Source of the DNA: JAJCZZ01 sp964569085
Lineage (GTDB): Bacteria > Gemmatimonadota > Gemmatimonadetes > Longimicrobiales > Gaopeijiaceae
Direction of reading: 5' to 3'
Assembly (NCBI GenBank): GCA_964569085.1
Contig: CAZMTA010000013.1
Coordinates: 34,115 to 98,114 of the forward strand
Length of the DNA stretch: 64,000 nt
A model generated the notes under the pieces. That model was given only the letters and a program-made list of their open reading frames with translations. It did not search any database and had not been told where the DNA came from. Both the position numbers and the translations under genes were made by a program. Below, piece by piece: positions 42,459 to 50,271 of the stretch. Position 1 is the stretch's first letter; each line of letters opens with the position of its first letter.

Positions 42459-42854
42459 CTACGGCCGGTACGCGATGGCGTCGATCTCCACCCGGAGGCC
42501 CTTGTCGGGGAGGGACGCCACCTGGACGGTGGTGCGTGCCGGCCGGTGGTCCCCGAATACGCGGGCGTAGACCTCGTTCATGGCCTCGAAGTCCCGGAGG
42601 TCCACGAGGAACACGCCGCAGCGCAGCACGTGGGAGAGGTCGGTGCCGGCGCTCTTCAGGATGGCCTCGATGTTCCGGAAGACCTGCTCGGTCTGGGTGG
42701 CCACGTCGGCCCCGGCCAGCTCACCGGTGTGGGGATCGGTGGCGCCCTGCCCCGAGACGAAGACCAGGCGGTCGAGGGTCACGCCGGGGGAGTAGGGGCC
42801 GATGGGGGCGGGGAGGCCTTCGGCGACGACGGGCTGGTGGGACGGGTTGGACAC
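42459..42854 (-). CDS. RidA-type enamine/imine deaminase
   Basis: A 131-residue Rid-family protein of the archetypal type. APIGPYSPGVTLDRLVFVSGQG, ATQTEQVFRNIEAILKSAGTDLSHVLRCGVFL and EVYARVFGDHRPARTTVQVASLP contain the substrate-binding Arg (PARTTV). VEIDAIAYRP holds the Glu. It removes reactive 2-aminoacrylate-like intermediates formed by PLP enzymes. I took a GTG at 42854; no strong ribosome site is visible, so the start is less certain. It lies 98 nt after selD on the same strand and converges on lon. Confidence 0.92.
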   Translation of the reverse strand: MSNPSHQPVVAEGLPAPIGPYSPGVTLDRLVFVSGQGATDPHTGELAGADVATQTEQVFRNIEAILKSAGTDLSHVLRCGVFLVDLRDFEAMNEVYARVFGDHRPARTTVQVASLPDKGLRVEIDAIAYRP

Positions 42855-42952
42855 GGGTGGGACGTCCGGGCGTGGGGAACGGGGCGCCGTCGGTCGGCGC
42901 GACGAGGGCCCAGGATGGGGGGACGCGGCCCTCCGCGCCATGGGGGCGCCGG

Positions 42953-44023
42953 CTACCCGCCGACCACCCGGACCCGTCCCGGGGAGCCCGCCTCCACCTC
43001 GCCGACCACGGCGGCCACCGGCGCGCGTCCCTCGAGCTCCGCCAGCAGCTCCTCCACCCGCTCCGGTGGGACGCACAGGAGGAGCCCTCCCGAGGTCTGG
43101 GCGTCGCAGAGAAGGGTCCGGAGGACATCGTCCACGTCGTCGCCCCAGGCGATGTCCGCGTCCAGGTCCTCCCGGTTGCGGCGGCTGCCGCCGGGCACGT
43201 GCCCGGCCTCCACCAGCGCCCGGGCGCCGTCCAGGAGGGGGACGCGGCCCGCGTCGATCCGGGCGGCGGCTCCGGAGGCCCGGACCATGCTGCGCAGGTG
43301 CCCCAGGAGCCCGAAGCCCGTGACGTCGGTGCCCGCCCGGACGCCCGCGGTCTCGGCGGCCTCGGCGCCGCCCCGGTTGAGGGTCGCCATCACCTCCACC
43401 GTCGCCTCGACCACGCCGGGCTCGGCCGCGCCCGCCTTGATGGCCGTGGCCACCACCCCGGAGCCCAGCGGCTTCGTGAGCACGAGGACGTCTCCCGCGC
43501 GCGCGCCGGCGTTGGAGGCCATCCGGTCGGGATGGACCTCGCCCACGGCCACCAGCCCGAACTTGGGCTCGGCGTCGTCGATGGTGTGCCCGCCGAGCAC
43601 GGGGATCCCCGCCTCCCTGCAGACCGTCCCGCCGCCCCGGAGGATCTCCTCCAGGATGCCCCGGTCCAGGAGCGCCCGGGGGAAGCCCACCAGGTTCAGG
43701 GCGAAGAGGGGCCGGGCGCCCATGGCGTAGATGTCGGACAGGGCGTTGGCGGCGGCGATCCGACCGAAGTCGAAGGCGTCGTCGACGATGGGGGTGAAGA
43801 AGTCCGCGGTCACCACCAGCGCGCGGTCGTCGTCGAGACGGTACACGGCGGCGTCGTCCCCCGTGGAGGCGTCCACGAGGGCGTTGGGGTCGTCCACCGG
43901 AACCAGGTGACGCAGGACCTGCGCCAGCTCGGACATCCCGAGCTTACAGGCTCACCCGGCGCCGTGGCTGAGCTGGGAGAGCCGGATCTCCGGCCGCGTG
44001 TCCCTGGGCTCGTCCGCCGTCAT
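42953..44023 (-). CDS. selD: Selenide, water dikinase SelD, itself a selenoprotein (in-frame UGA at codon 24)
   Basis: A 356-residue enzyme that makes selenophosphate from selenide and ATP. The ATG at 44023 has GAGAGGAG just upstream. The N-terminus reads RLSQLSHGAG-U-ACKLG, matching E. coli SelD RLTQYSHGAGCGCK with the essential Cys17 position encoded by TGA (43954-43952). The frame then continues without a break: DDAAVYRL, TADFFTPIVDDAFDFGRIAAANALSDIYAMG, GGHTIDDAEPKFG, TDVTGFGLLGHL and CDAQTSGGLLL. The reading that starts at 43936 would lack the catalytic residue and has no ribosome site. A hairpin just after the UGA fits a bacterial SECIS. This implies selA, selB and selC elsewhere in the genome. 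Confidence 0.93.
43926..43944 (-). promoter_or_regulatory. Bacterial SECIS-like hairpin after the selD UGA
   Basis: Seven nucleotides past the UGA, AGCTCGG (43944-43938) pairs perfectly with CCGAGCT (43932-43926) around the loop GATGT. The loop begins 17 nt from the U of UGA and contains G and U, as expected for SelB-binding elements, whose loop guanine usually lies 16-37 nt from the UGA. The sequence is also coding, as in all bacterial SECIS elements. Confidence 0.75.
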
Positions 44024-44159
44024 GGGCTCCTCTCGTCGGTGGTGGGTCGGGGCGGGGCGCCCCTCGGCCCCGAAGATGTAGGGGCAGGCCGGCGGCGACG
44101 GAAGGGGGACGGATCGGAGAGGGCGGAAACTCACGCGCCGCGACGGGTACGGGGACACC

Positions 44160-45020
44160 ATGAGCGCACCGACCCAGAGCCCGCGGCGACTGTTCGCCCG
44201 GGAGGTTGTCCGATCCGAGGACGAGCTGGACATGGCCCGGGCCGCCCTCCTGGTGGCCAAGGAGGAGTATCCCCAGCTCTGCGTCGACCTGTACCTGGCG
44301 CGCCTCGACCAGATGGCGGAGGAGGTCAAGGACCGCCTGGCCGGGGAGACCGCGCCCCTCCTGGTCCTCCAGGAGCTGGTGGCCACCCTTTACCGGCGCC
44401 GGAAGCTGCGGGGCAACCGGGAGGCCTACTACGACCCCCGGAACTCCTTCCTCAACGACGTCCTGGACCGGGGCCTCGGCATTCCCCTCACCCTGGGCAT
44501 GGTGTTGCTGGAGACCGGGTGGCGCCTCGACCTCCCGGTGGAGGGCGTCAACTTCCCCGGGCACTTCCTCGTGCGCTTCCGCGGGGACGCCGTGCACCTC
44601 CTCCTCGACCCCTTCGACGGGGGCCGCACCCGCTTCCAGGACGACGCCCAGGAGCTCCTGGACCGGGTCTACGGCGGGATGGTGCGCATGCAGGACAAGT
44701 TCCTGCGGCCCGCGTCCCGCCGGGACATGCTGGTGCGGCTCCTGACGAACCTGAAGGGCGTCTACTCCAACGTGGGAGACGACGTCCGGGCGCTGGCCGC
44801 GGTGGAGCGGATCCTCCTGATGAAGCCCACCTCCCGGGGGGAGAACCGCGCCCGGGGGCTCCTCCTGGTCCGCATGGGCCGGCGCGACGACGCGGTGGAG
44901 CAGCTCGAGGCCTACCTGGAGCTGGCGCCCCAGGCCTCCGACGCCGACCGCATCCAGGAGCTGGTCGAGGACCTGCGCGCCGGCCGCGCCGTGGACGACC
45001 CCTCGGAGGCCGGATCGTGA
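44160..45020 (+). CDS. SirB1-family transglutaminase-like protein with TPR tail
   Basis: A 286-residue cytoplasmic protein. The SirB1 region covers about residues 15-185: DMARAALLVAKEEYPQLCVDLY, YYDPRNSFLNDVLDRGLGIPLTLGMVLLETGWRL and GVNFPGHFLVRF with a His at the catalytic-like position. The C-terminal third is a TPR-like pair (LLTNLKGVYSNVGDDVRALAAVERIL). The family was named in E. coli and has no firm enzyme role. The stop overlaps the next start (GTGA), coupling it to the YgfZ-like gene. Divergent from selD. Confidence 0.9.
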   Translation: MSAPTQSPRRLFAREVVRSEDELDMARAALLVAKEEYPQLCVDLYLARLDQMAEEVKDRLAGETAPLLVLQELVATLYRRRKLRGNREAYYDPRNSFLNDVLDRGLGIPLTLGMVLLETGWRLDLPVEGVNFPGHFLVRFRGDAVHLLLDPFDGGRTRFQDDAQELLDRVYGGMVRMQDKFLRPASRRDMLVRLLTNLKGVYSNVGDDVRALAAVERILLMKPTSRGENRARGLLLVRMGRRDDAVEQLEAYLELAPQASDADRIQELVEDLRAGRAVDDPSEAGS

Positions 45021-46009
45021 CGCCGTCGGGCTGGCAGGCGGCCACCGAGGGGGCGGCCGTGTTCTCCCGGGAGGACCGGACCCGCCTGGTGGTGAAGGGA
45101 CGAGCGCCCGGCCAGATGCTGGACGGCATCCTCACGGGCACCCTCCCGACGGCTCCGGAGGACGTCTCGGACGGCGTGCTCGGTGGGCGGGCGACCTACC
45201 ACGCGGTCCTGACCCCCAAGGGGAAGATGATCGCCGACCTGTGGGCCTGGTCCCTGGGCCCGGAGGACGAGGCGGGCTTCCTCCTCGACGTTCCGGGGCC
45301 GGCCCGGGAAGGGCTGTCGGCCCACTTTCGGACCTTCCTTCCGCCCCGCATGGCCGGCGTGGAGGACGTGACCGAGGCCACCGCGTCCGTGGCGGTGGTG
45401 GGCCCCCGGGCCGCCGAGCTCCTCTCCCGGACGGCCCTCGGGCTGCGGGTGGAGGCCCACGAGCTGTCGGCCCTCGAAGAAGGCGAGTTCCGCGCCGCGG
45501 GGAAGCGGGCCGACGACGCGCTCCTGGTGACCCGCACCGACGACGTCTGGCCCGAGGCCTTCCTGGTCACCGGCCCACGGGGACCCGTGGAGCGACTCAC
45601 CGACGCGCTGGAGGCCGCCGGGGCCGAGGCGGGGAGCGCCGAGGCGTGGCGGACGCTGCGGGTGGAGGCCGGGCGCCCGGCGTACGGACCGGACATGGAC
45701 GACGGCACGATCCCGGTGGAGGCCGGCATCCACGACCGGGCCATCGACTACCAGAAGGGCTGTTACACGGGGCAGGAGGTCATCGTGCGCATCCGGGACC
45801 GGGGCCGCGTGAACCGCTCCCTCCGCCTGCTGCACCTGGGGGATCGCCCCGTGCCGGAGGCCGGGGCGGAGCTCGTCGACCCCACCTCGGATCGCCCGGA
45901 GCGGGCGGTGGGGCGCATCACCTCGGCGGTGCGGTCTCCGCGCTACGGGGAGACGGTGGCGCTGGCCTGGGTCCGCCGCGAGGTCGACGAGCCCGCCCTC
46001 CGGGGCTGA
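45017..46009 (+). CDS. ygfZ: YgfZ/GcvT-like folate-binding protein
   Basis: A 330-residue protein that in E. coli uses tetrahydrofolate to support repair or assembly of Fe-S clusters. The signature KGCYTGQEVIVRIRDRGRVNR (about 250-270) contains the conserved Cys of the K-G-C-Y-x-G-Q-E motif. VLTPKGKMIADLWAW and GIHDRAIDYQ are typical too. The GTG start overlaps the SirB1 stop (GTGA). MutY and the membrane oxidoreductase in this window are possible Fe-S clients. Ends next to a hairpin shared with the converging GGDEF gene. Confidence 0.92.
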   Translation: MTPSGWQAATEGAAVFSREDRTRLVVKGRAPGQMLDGILTGTLPTAPEDVSDGVLGGRATYHAVLTPKGKMIADLWAWSLGPEDEAGFLLDVPGPAREGLSAHFRTFLPPRMAGVEDVTEATASVAVVGPRAAELLSRTALGLRVEAHELSALEEGEFRAAGKRADDALLVTRTDDVWPEAFLVTGPRGPVERLTDALEAAGAEAGSAEAWRTLRVEAGRPAYGPDMDDGTIPVEAGIHDRAIDYQKGCYTGQEVIVRIRDRGRVNRSLRLLHLGDRPVPEAGAELVDPTSDRPERAVGRITSAVRSPRYGETVALAWVRREVDEPALRG

Positions 46010-46018
46010 GCGCCCCGG
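46000..46018. terminator. Short hairpin between converging genes
   Basis: CCGGGGC (46000-46006) pairs with GCCCCGG (46012-46018) around TGAGC; the YgfZ stop is in the loop and the GGDEF stop begins at the next base. Too short and without a T-run to be certain. Confidence 0.4.
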
Positions 46019-46981
46019 TCACTCCGACCGCCGCAGCTCCTGCCGCCCCTCGAGGGTGCGGGCCGCGTGGAGCGCCAGATCCGCCACGTCGTGGTGGAGG
46101 TCCGGGTCGTAGCCCGCCACCCCCAGGCTGTAGGAGACGTGGGCCCCGTTGTCCGTGGTGTCGTTCCGCGTCTGCACCCGGATGCCGAGCATGGCCAGCG
46201 GGCGCCGGAGGTCCTCGGGCGCCGCGCCGCTGAGGAGGACCGCGAACTCGTCGCCCCCGAGGCGCGCGACCACGTCCGAGTCCCGGAAGGTCTCCTCCAG
46301 GTCCGTGGCGAACCCCTGGAGCACGTCGTCGCCGACGGAGTGACCCAGGGACTCGTTGACCTGGCGGAAGCCGTCCAGGTCGAAGACGACCAGGGTGGCG
46401 TCCCGGTCCGAGCGCCGGCAGAGCGCGAGGGTGTGGAGGGCGATGGCGTTGAAGCCGCGTCGGTTGCTCAGCCCGGTCAGCTCGTCGATGGTGGCCAGCT
46501 CCATGGCCGTGAACTCCCGCTCCACCAGGTCGGCCAGGTCCCGGATGAGCGTCCGGTCGTCGGGCTCCGGGTCCCGGACCTTCTCGTCCATGAGGCAGAA
46601 GACCCCGAGGATCTGGCCGTCGGCGGCGCGGACCGGCGCCAGGGCCAGGAAGCGGACCCCTCCGTCCCGGGCCACCGCCGGGTGGTCGGCCAGCTCGCTC
46701 CGCTCCCGGGCGTCGGGGACGACGACCAGCTCCTCGGAGGCCTCCAGGAGCTCGCAGAGCGTCCGCTCCTCCTGGTGGGGGAGCTGGGCGGCGGCCTCCG
46801 GCGAGCGGAGCCACAGCCGGTCCTCCGCCTGGAGGTGGACCAGGGCGACGGGAAGGTCGAAGAGACGACGAGCCAACCGGGTGATCCGGTCGAACCGCTC
46901 CTCCGGGGGCGTGTCGAGGATGCTGAGATCCTTGAGCGCCTGGATGCGACTCGGCTCGATGTCTTGGGAAGCGTCAGGCAA
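46019..46981 (-). CDS. GAF-GGDEF diguanylate cyclase
   Basis: A 320-residue soluble signalling protein. The N-terminal GAF domain (about 15-150) opens FDRITRLARRLFDLPVALVHLQAEDRLWL and contains FLALAPVRAADGQILGVFCLMD. The GGDEF domain begins DELTGLSNRRGFNAIAL and carries the intact active motif RLGGDEFAVLL, so it should make cyclic di-GMP. No transmembrane segment, hence a cytoplasmic input. Most similar in layout to one-component sensors. No EAL or PilZ partner is nearby. Confidence 0.93.
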   Translation of the reverse strand: MPDASQDIEPSRIQALKDLSILDTPPEERFDRITRLARRLFDLPVALVHLQAEDRLWLRSPEAAAQLPHQEERTLCELLEASEELVVVPDARERSELADHPAVARDGGVRFLALAPVRAADGQILGVFCLMDEKVRDPEPDDRTLIRDLADLVEREFTAMELATIDELTGLSNRRGFNAIALHTLALCRRSDRDATLVVFDLDGFRQVNESLGHSVGDDVLQGFATDLEETFRDSDVVARLGGDEFAVLLSGAAPEDLRRPLAMLGIRVQTRNDTTDNGAHVSYSLGVAGYDPDLHHDVADLALHAARTLEGRQELRRSE

Positions 46982-47122
46982 AGGCTGGCTGCGCGGAAGG
47001 AAGGGGGGGCATCACAAGCTATGGGTCCCATGCCCCGTACGGAAACGATCTCGTGTTCCGGCGTCGATCCCGACTCGCTTCCGCGCGCTTCCGGAGCCGG
47101 CTCCAGGGGGCGGCGGAGACCC

Positions 47123-47473
47123 TCAGCCCAGCCGCACCAGCCAACCTCCGCGATGCAGGTCCAGGCGGTGCTCCGCCACCAGGTGGGCCAGCTCGTTCAG
47201 GAGGAGGTCGCCCACGAGCCCCCGGAGCACCGGGCCGCCGTGGGAGCCGAGCCCGCTCCCGGTGACCACGTGCACGACCTCGCCGGAGTGGATGCGGGCC
47301 TGGGTGGTCAGGAAGCTGGTGACCTTCCGCTCCGCGTCCGCGGCCCGCTCCCCGTGGAGGTCCAGCGTGGCGCGTGGAATGGCGCCCAGGAGCCCCGGGG
47401 CGGGGGAGGAGGGGCGGGCCTCGGCGTCGCGCGCGCGCCGGTCCTTCTTTCGCCCCTTCCGGCCACGGCCCAC
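47123..47473 (-). CDS. Smr-domain protein
   Basis: A 116-residue protein with a basic N-terminus (GRGRKGRKKDRRARDAE) and a C-terminal Smr (MutS2 C-terminal) domain: ATLDLHGERAADAERKVTSFL and VVHVVTGSGLGSHGGPVLRGLV. The LDLHG and TGxG motifs are those of Smr endonucleases/RNA-binding proteins. It lies 13 nt past the reductase at 47487 on the same strand. Acts on branched nucleic acid or stalled ribosomes in known members; which applies here is unknown. Confidence 0.88.
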   Translation of the reverse strand: MGRGRKGRKKDRRARDAEARPSSPAPGLLGAIPRATLDLHGERAADAERKVTSFLTTQARIHSGEVVHVVTGSGLGSHGGPVLRGLVGDLLLNELAHLVAEHRLDLHRGGWLVRLG

Positions 47474-47486
47474 GGTCCGGGGCGGC

Positions 47487-48473
47487 TCAGACCGCCGAGA
47501 CGACCCGGGCGCCCACGATGCGCTCGCCGTGCTCGCGGCCGTTCTCGATGAAGATCTTGTTGGCGTCGTGGCCCGCGGCGATGACGCCGGCGATGTACAC
47601 GCCGGGGACGTCGGTCTCCATGGTGGTCGGGTCGTGGCTCGGGATCCCGGTCTCCTCGTCGATGGAGACGCCCAGGGAGCGGAGGAGCTCCGGGTCGGCG
47701 CGCCAGCCCGTCATCGCCAGCACGAAGTCGTTGTCGATCTCGGTGCGCTCGCCCGTGTCCTCGTGGCGCAGGACCACGGACTCCGGCTTGATCTCGACCA
47801 CGCGGTGGCGGAAGTACGACGCGATCTCGCCCCGGTCGATGCGGTTGGTGATGTCCGGGACGACCCAGGACTTCACGCCGTCGTCGATGGAGTCCTCGAA
47901 GTGGACCAGCGTCACCCGGGCGCCGTTCCGGAACATCTGCAGGGACGACTCCACCGCGGAGTTGCGCCCGCCCACCACCACCACGTCCTGGTCGAAGTAG
48001 GGGTACGGCTCCTTGTAGTAGTGCCGGACCTTGGGGAGCTCCTCCCCGGGGACCCGGAGGAGGTTGGGCTCGTGGAAGCCGCCGGTGGCCACGACCACGG
48101 CGTCGGCGCGGTAGGTGCGCTCCTCGCCGGCCATGGTCCGTGTCCGCACGGTGAAGTCGCCGTGGGTCCCCGTGATCTCCTCCACGCCTTCGTATTGATG
48201 GACCGGGATGTCCCAGTGATCGACGACGAAGCGGTAGTAGGCGAGGGCGTCGCGGCGCGTCGGCTTGTCCGTGGGGATCGTGAACGGGACGTCGCCGATC
48301 TCCAGCATCCTCGCGGTGCTGAAGAACTCCATGTAGTAAGGATATTCCAGGATCGAGGCCGTCAGCGGGCCCTTGTCGAAGAGGAGGCACGACGCCCCCG
48401 CCTTCCGGGCCGCGGCGCCCACGGCGATGCCGCAGGGGCCGGCGCCCACCACGATGTAGTCGTATCGTTCCAT
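47487..48473 (-). CDS. YpdA-type FAD/NAD(P)H disulfide reductase
   Basis: A 328-residue two-dinucleotide-binding-domain flavoprotein: YDYIVVGAGPCGIAVGAAARKAG near the N-terminus, VVVATGGFHEPN, QDVVVVGGRNSAVESSLQMFRNGA and GVYIAGVIAAGHDANKIFIENGREHG. It lacks the redox CxxC of thioredoxin reductases, as do YpdA (bacillithiol disulfide reductase, Bdr) proteins, which this sequence resembles most. If correct, it implies a low-molecular-weight thiol such as bacillithiol. The ATG at 48473 directly precedes the Rossmann strand. The Smr gene follows on the same strand. Confidence 0.88.
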   Translation of the reverse strand: MERYDYIVVGAGPCGIAVGAAARKAGASCLLFDKGPLTASILEYPYYMEFFSTARMLEIGDVPFTIPTDKPTRRDALAYYRFVVDHWDIPVHQYEGVEEITGTHGDFTVRTRTMAGEERTYRADAVVVATGGFHEPNLLRVPGEELPKVRHYYKEPYPYFDQDVVVVGGRNSAVESSLQMFRNGARVTLVHFEDSIDDGVKSWVVPDITNRIDRGEIASYFRHRVVEIKPESVVLRHEDTGERTEIDNDFVLAMTGWRADPELLRSLGVSIDEETGIPSHDPTTMETDVPGVYIAGVIAAGHDANKIFIENGREHGERIVGARVVSAV

Positions 48474-48600
48474 GATGCCTGCCCGTACCCCCTTGGGGGG
48501 AGGAGTTCCGCCCGCGGCGCCCGTCACCAAAGGCCCTGCGGACTCGTACGAACGGGGGGCCAGCGCGGCCCCTTCGTCCCACCTTCGATCCGGCGGTCCC

Positions 48601-49782
48601 ATGCGTCGTCCCGTTCCGAGCCTGGCTGCGTTCCTCCTCCTCCTTCTCCTGACCCTGGCGGGCCCGGCGCCCGCTCGGGCGCAGCTCCCCACCCCCGCCG
48701 ACTCGGCCGCGGTCCTCCTGGAGGCGGCGCGGAGCTTCGAGGATCAGGAGGACGCCCGGGTGGCCCGGGCTCTCTACCGGCACATCCTGGCCCGATTCCC
48801 CGGGACCCCGGCGGCCGCGGTGGCCCGGGACCGGCTGGCCAGGGTGAGCTCGGACGACGGAGGCGGGAGCGGCGCGGTGGAGCTCCAGGTGTGGAGCACC
48901 CTCTACGGTGCCTGGCTGGGGGTGGCGATCCCCGGGGCCTTCGGCGCGGACGACGCCGAGCCGTACGGCGCCGGGCTCCTGGTGGGCGCGCCCCTGGGCT
49001 TCGTGACCGGCCGGTGGGCCGCCCGGTCCAACGGGTACACCCTGGGCCAGGCGCGGGCCATCACCCTGGGGGGGACCTGGGGGACCTGGCAGGGCTACGG
49101 ATGGCGCGAGGTGCTGGACCTGGGCGTGGAGGAGATCTGTGCCCTTCCCGAGTCCGGGGGAGCCTGCTACGAGAGCGGGGGCGACTCGGAGGAGACCTTC
49201 GCGGCCATGGTGGTGGGCGGGCTCGCGGGGGTCGCCGTGGGGGCCGCCCTCGCCCGGAGGCCCGTCTCGGTCGCGAGCGCGGCCGGCGCGAACTACGGGA
49301 GCCTGTGGGGAAGCTGGTTCGGCCTGGCCGGCGGGATCCTGACGGACCAGGAGGAGGACGCCCTCCTGGCCACGACGCTCCTCGGCGGCAACGCCGGCCT
49401 GGTGGCCGGGGCGCTCCTCACGCCGCGCTGGGGATGGAGCCGGAACCGGTGGCGGGTGGTGAGCGCCGGCGGCCTCCTGGGGGGGCTGGCGGGGCTCGGC
49501 GTGGATCTCCTGGCCCAGCCCGACGACGACAAGGTGGCGGTGGCGATCCCGCTCGTGGGCAGCCTGGTGGGGCTCGCCGTCGGCCGGGGCCTGTCCCGGG
49601 ACATGGACGGCCCCGGGGAGGGCGCGGGCGAGGGCGTCGGGGCCCTCCTCCACCTCGGCTCCGGCGGGGCCGAGGTGGGCCTGCCGCTGCCCCACCCCCG
49701 CCTGCGACCGGTCCACGGGCCGCGGGGAACGGAGCTGCGGACCCAGTGGGGGGTGACGCTCCTGAGCGCCCGGTTCCGGTAG
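48601..49782 (+). CDS. Exported glycine-rich membrane protein with TPR-like start, unknown function
   Basis: A 393-residue protein. A signal peptide (about 1-28, ending near ARAQ) is followed by a TPR-like helical pair (AVLLEAARSFEDQEDARVARALYRHILARFPGTP). A long region with recurring glycine-rich hydrophobic segments comes next (GAPLGFVTGRWAA, VVGGLAGVAVGAALARR, LGGNAGLVAGALL, LLGGLAGLGVDLLA, LVGSLVGLAVGRGL). The TLGQARAITLGGTWGTWQG pattern suggests internal repeats. No named family is recognised; it could be a periplasmic or outer membrane scaffold. It is divergent from the YpdA-like gene. Confidence 0.7.
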   Translation: MRRPVPSLAAFLLLLLLTLAGPAPARAQLPTPADSAAVLLEAARSFEDQEDARVARALYRHILARFPGTPAAAVARDRLARVSSDDGGGSGAVELQVWSTLYGAWLGVAIPGAFGADDAEPYGAGLLVGAPLGFVTGRWAARSNGYTLGQARAITLGGTWGTWQGYGWREVLDLGVEEICALPESGGACYESGGDSEETFAAMVVGGLAGVAVGAALARRPVSVASAAGANYGSLWGSWFGLAGGILTDQEEDALLATTLLGGNAGLVAGALLTPRWGWSRNRWRVVSAGGLLGGLAGLGVDLLAQPDDDKVAVAIPLVGSLVGLAVGRGLSRDMDGPGEGAGEGVGALLHLGSGGAEVGLPLPHPRLRPVHGPRGTELRTQWGVTLLSARFR

Positions 49783-50003
49783 GGCGCGGCCGGGTCCGCC
49801 GCGCGGGGAGGCGGCCGGGGGCGTCGAGGTGGCGCGCGGTCGTCCCGTCGGGCCATTGCCGCGCCCCGGGGCGGGGGGCAACTTGGCTGGGTGGGCTGCC
49901 TCCACCGCCCCCACCCTTTCCCGCGCGCGACGGCGGACCTCCGGGCCCGCCTCCCCGCGCGCCGGATCGACCGTCGCCCGTCTCGACCGCCCCGCCCCGA
50001 CCC

Positions 50004-50267
50004 ATGGCCACCTCCGCCGAGTCCGAAGCCCGGAAGGCCCTCAACCGCCTCCGCCGCGCCGCCGAGAAGGCGGGCCGCGAGCTCGAATCCCTGGAGGGCG
50101 CGCTGCGCCACGCCGAGGGCTCGGACTTCCCCGAGGAGGACTACCGGGCGCTGGAGGAGATGATCGGGCGCCTGGTGGACTTCACCGAAGAGGAGGCCCG
50201 ACGCCTCCAGGCCAAGGTCCTCCACGCGGGCGGCCTCGAGCCCGGGCGGGTCCGCCGAGGCGGCTGA
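50004..50267 (+). CDS. Small acidic coiled-coil protein
   Basis: An 87-residue protein, almost entirely helical and charged (ARKALNRLRRAAEKAGRELESLEGAL, RALEEMIGRLVDFTEEEARRLQAKVL). It ends 4 nt before the GTG of the receiver/ATP-grasp gene and so is coupled to it. A partner or regulator of that protein is likely from context. No family is recognised. Confidence 0.65.
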   Translation: MATSAESEARKALNRLRRAAEKAGRELESLEGALRHAEGSDFPEEDYRALEEMIGRLVDFTEEEARRLQAKVLHAGGLEPGRVRRGG

Positions 50268-50271
50268 CGCC

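Noticed and set aside
44024..44159. selC-like tRNA next to selD
   Set aside because: The 136-bp gap shows no cloverleaf, long variable arm or CCA-type end; it only carries the divergent start regions.
43952..44386. 144-codon minus-strand frame that stops at the selD UGA, which could suggest a separate gene or a selD pseudogene
   Set aside because: Its last 24 codons align with the SelD N-terminus and continue in frame past the UGA into intact SelD. Recoding explains both parts; the portion upstream of 44023 is noise.
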